A stretch of DNA of 8,156 nucleotides from an uncultured Treponema sp. (lineage in GTDB: Bacteria > Spirochaetota > Spirochaetia > Treponematales > Treponemataceae): contig CALCEK010000102.1 in NCBI GenBank assembly GCA_937900125.1, positions 1-8,156 on the forward strand, in the 5' to 3' direction. Shown here piece after piece: positions 6,380-8,156 of the stretch. The position numbers and the translations under genes are program-made. Under the pieces are notes generated by a model, which saw only the letters and a list, made by a program, of their open reading frames with translations, was not told the origin of the DNA and ran no database searches. Each line of letters begins with the position of its first letter. The first letter of the stretch is position 1.

Positions 6380-7960
6380 AAATAAACTTAAAGCATACTC
6401 AAGCCGAGAAAGTGCCTTTTCTTTTCCTAAAATTTGAATTGACCCGATAAGCGGGGGACTAACGCGACTTCCAGTAACCGCCATTCTAATTGGCATCATA
6501 AAATCGCCTAGTTTTATCCCTAAGTCGCTTGCTTTTTGCTTTGCGAATTCTTCTGCTCCATCGTGACCTTTTTCAAAAATCACAGAAACAAATTCTTTTG
6601 CATTTTCAAGAACTTCGCGCGTTTTTGCTTCATCTAATTTTTTAGGAATAATTTCTTCCTTTAAAAGACCTTTTGGCTCGGTAAACAAAAAATGCACCAT
6701 TTCTGCCGCATCGCTTAAAAAATGCAATCGTTCTTTTATAAGTGGCATTACTTTCATCAACGAAGCTTTTACATCATCACTAGACAAATTCATAGTGGTG
6801 TCAACACAATACGGCTCGCCATTTTCTCCCAATGCCACCCCAGAGTATTCAGGTCCAACTTTCGGTTTTGGCTGAGGATTTTCGGGATTTATTTCTAACG
6901 TAGCGTCCCCCGTTCCCGTAATAAATGGAAGAGTCCAAGTGTATAATTCCTCATCGCTCATTGCACGAATGTACTGACCATTGTACCATTCAAGTTTTTT
7001 GTAGTCGAACACGGCAGGAGCTTTGTTCAAATGTTCAAGTCTAAAATTTGAAGCAAGCTCTTCAAGCGTGTACAAATCTTTTCCTTCTTCATAAGAGCAG
7101 CCGAGCAACGCCACATAATTCACTATCGCCTGTGGGAGATACCCCCTCGCCCTAAATTCATTTAAAGAAGTAGAACCGTGCCTTTTGCTAAGTTTTTTTC
7201 CATCGCTTCCATTCACCATTGGAAGATGACAAAATTCGGGGTGATTCCAGCCAAAAGCCCTATACATTTGCACGTGCAACGGAGTAGAAGGAATCCATTC
7301 TTGAGCGCGCATAACGTGGCTTACTTGCATAAGATGGTCGTCTACAATATTTGCAAGGTGATATGTAGGAAATCCGTCTGTTTTTAAAAGAATTGGGTCT
7401 GGAGAAATATCTTCGTTTTTCCAAATAATATCGCCAAGTAAGTGGTCATGAAAGCGTGTTTCGCCTTCGAGCGGCACTTTTAAGCGGATAACATAGGGTT
7501 TTCCTGCGTCAAGATTTGCCTTAATTTCTTCTGGTGTAAGATGCCGACAATTTCTGTCATATCCAGGAGGCATTTTGTTTTCTGTTTGAATTTTTCGGAT
7601 TCGCTCAAGTCGCTCAGAATCGCAAAAGCAATAATAAGCTTCGCCTTTTTCTACCAATTCTTGAGCGTATTTTTTGTAAAGTTCAAAACGTTCACTTTGA
7701 ACATAAGGACCAAAATCTCCGCCTTTAGAACCGCCTTCGTCCCAATCGATTCCGAGCCATTTCATTGTATCATAAAGATTTTGAACATATTTTTCATCAA
7801 AACGAGTTCGGTCTGTATCTTCAAGGCGCAAAATGAATTTGCCTCCCCTTGAACGTGCAAACAAATAATTAAAAAGTGCAGTGCGAACCCCGCCAATGTG
7901 TTGCAACCCCGTAGGAGACGGCGCGTAACGAACCCGAACTTCTTTTACCTCATCAGACAT
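6377..7960 (-). CDS. gltX: glutamyl-tRNA synthetase
   Basis: The enzyme charges tRNA-Glu with glutamate in the cytoplasm. It is a class I synthetase. RYAPSPTGLQHIGG (11-24) carries the HIGH-type motif as HIGG, and KKLSKRHG (255-262) carries the KMSKS-type motif. The four ligands CFC (Cys111, Cys113) and CRH (Cys138, His140) match the zinc site seen in E. coli-type enzymes. Also visible are LRLEDTD (44-50), FPTYHLANIVDDHLM (197-211) and the C-terminal anticodon-binding helices ending AVTGSRVSPPLIGSI. The 527 residues exceed the usual 470-500. Most of the excess is a Pro/Gly/Asn-rich insert at about 350-392, just before the anticodon-binding part. The ATG at 7960 has a GAGG ribosome binding site 8 bases upstream. 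As the first gene of the run it links translation demand for glutamate to argJ and argB expression. Whether the enzyme also charges tRNA-Gln cannot be judged. Confidence 0.96.
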   Translation of the reverse strand: MSDEVKEVRVRYAPSPTGLQHIGGVRTALFNYLFARSRGGKFILRLEDTDRTRFDEKYVQNLYDTMKWLGIDWDEGGSKGGDFGPYVQSERFELYKKYAQELVEKGEAYYCFCDSERLERIRKIQTENKMPPGYDRNCRHLTPEEIKANLDAGKPYVIRLKVPLEGETRFHDHLLGDIIWKNEDISPDPILLKTDGFPTYHLANIVDDHLMQVSHVMRAQEWIPSTPLHVQMYRAFGWNHPEFCHLPMVNGSDGKKLSKRHGSTSLNEFRARGYLPQAIVNYVALLGCSYEEGKDLYTLEELASNFRLEHLNKAPAVFDYKKLEWYNGQYIRAMSDEELYTWTLPFITGTGDATLEINPENPQPKPKVGPEYSGVALGENGEPYCVDTTMNLSSDDVKASLMKVMPLIKERLHFLSDAAEMVHFLFTEPKGLLKEEIIPKKLDEAKTREVLENAKEFVSVIFEKGHDGAEEFAKQKASDLGIKLGDFMMPIRMAVTGSRVSPPLIGSIQILGKEKALSRLEYALSLF

Positions 7961-8001
7961 ATAGTAAACCTCAAAAAATTTTTGTTAAGGGCGACTTTAC
8001 A

Positions 8002-8056
8002 GTTTTTATTTTAAAGAAATATCTCTAGAAAAAGTCCACAAAATCCCCATAAAAAC
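8002..8056 (-). repeat. inverted repeat in the gltX leader
   Basis: GTTTTTAT (8002-8009) and ATAAAAAC (8049-8056) are exact 8-bp complements separated by 39 bases and lie within the transcribed leader of gltX. They could close a long stem in the leader RNA. The arms are mostly A-U, so stability would be modest. Confidence 0.3.
8006..8050 (-). other. possible 14-codon leader ORF upstream of gltX
   Basis: Between the promoter and gltX a minus-strand ATG (8050) opens a reading frame of 14 codons (MGILWTFSRDISLK) ending in TAA. No ribosome binding site is visible and the ATG would be only about 8 bases from the transcript start. It has one Arg and one Trp codon, not the codon run expected of a classical attenuator peptide. 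It may be chance. Confidence 0.15.
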
Positions 8057-8064
8057 GCGCCTAA

Positions 8065-8093
8065 ATTATATAAGTATTTTTTCCCTTGCGCAA
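8065..8093 (-). promoter_or_regulatory. sigma-70-type promoter of the gltX-argJ-argB unit
   Basis: On the minus strand TTGCGC (-35, 8093-8088) and a perfect TATAAT (-10, 8070-8065) are 17 bp apart. Transcription would start near 8058, leaving a leader of about 98 bases before the gltX ATG. The -35 lies inside the palindrome TTGCGCAA (8086-8093). No recognisable ARG box (TGAAT-type palindrome) is seen in or near it, so arginine repression here is not supported. Confidence 0.6.
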
Positions 8094-8156
8094 GACATCG
8101 CATTTTTTTTCAGAGAAAATCCCAAATCTCATTCCACCCTGCCACCACGCCCACAC

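Noticed and set aside
8061..8156. Minus-strand open frame from the right window edge to a TAG at 8061, possible tail of an upstream gene
   Set aside because: It overlaps the predicted gltX promoter, its first residues are a low-complexity Gly/Trp run, and no family is recognised. It is too short to support a gene.
7961..8156. ARG box or T-box in the gltX leader
   Set aside because: No TGAAT-type paired palindrome typical of ArgR sites and no T-box specifier or conserved T-box sequence could be found by eye.
1..8156. CRISPR arrays, tRNA or rRNA genes, insertion sequences
   Set aside because: No regularly spaced direct repeats, cloverleaf-like sequences, rRNA segments or transposase motifs were seen.

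Overview
The window reads like a chromosome segment of a treponeme (spirochaete). It is AT-rich. One protein is a clear relative of Treponema pallidum Tp0751 (pallilysin), and another is a surface-type lipoprotein with a relaxed, spirochaete-like lipobox. The organism makes its own arginine, which points to a gut, rumen, oral or environmental commensal and not to a reduced pathogen such as T. pallidum. Species and habitat cannot be read from the sequence.

Layout: positions 1-507 hold no intact gene. They contain the broken start of an AAA_14/DUF4143-type ATPase on the minus strand (48-191), a possible truncated gene tail on the plus strand (2-112), and a structured, unassigned block (about 300-470). 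A good sigma-70-type promoter with an internal 12-bp palindrome then drives a plus-strand lipoprotein gene (526-1317). Everything from 1328 to 7960 is on the minus strand and reads, in transcription order: gltX (glutamyl-tRNA synthetase), argJ, argB, a 195-bp gap with two strong hairpins, argD, and the pallilysin-related gene. The lipoprotein gene and the pallilysin-related gene converge, with only 10 bp between their stop codons.

How the genes work together: ArgJ (ornithine acetyltransferase), ArgB (acetylglutamate kinase) and ArgD (acetylornithine aminotransferase) cover most of the acetyl-cycle from glutamate to ornithine. ArgC (N-acetyl-glutamyl-phosphate reductase), which normally sits with argJ and argB, is absent here and must be encoded elsewhere. 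gltX, argJ and argB are separated by only 9 bp each, and the Shine-Dalgarno sequences overlap the preceding stop codons, so they look like one translationally coupled unit. The unit has a promoter at about 8065-8093 and a roughly 100-nt leader. GltX competes with the arginine pathway for glutamate, and ArgB carries the C-terminal signature of arginine-inhibited kinases. The hairpin region before argD may uncouple argD and the surface-protein gene from the upstream genes.

Nothing in the window is a convincing wholly new system. The best leads are the HEXXH-less pallilysin relative at the end of an arginine operon, the composite palindromic element in the argB-argD gap, and the near-leaderless promoter of the lipoprotein gene.
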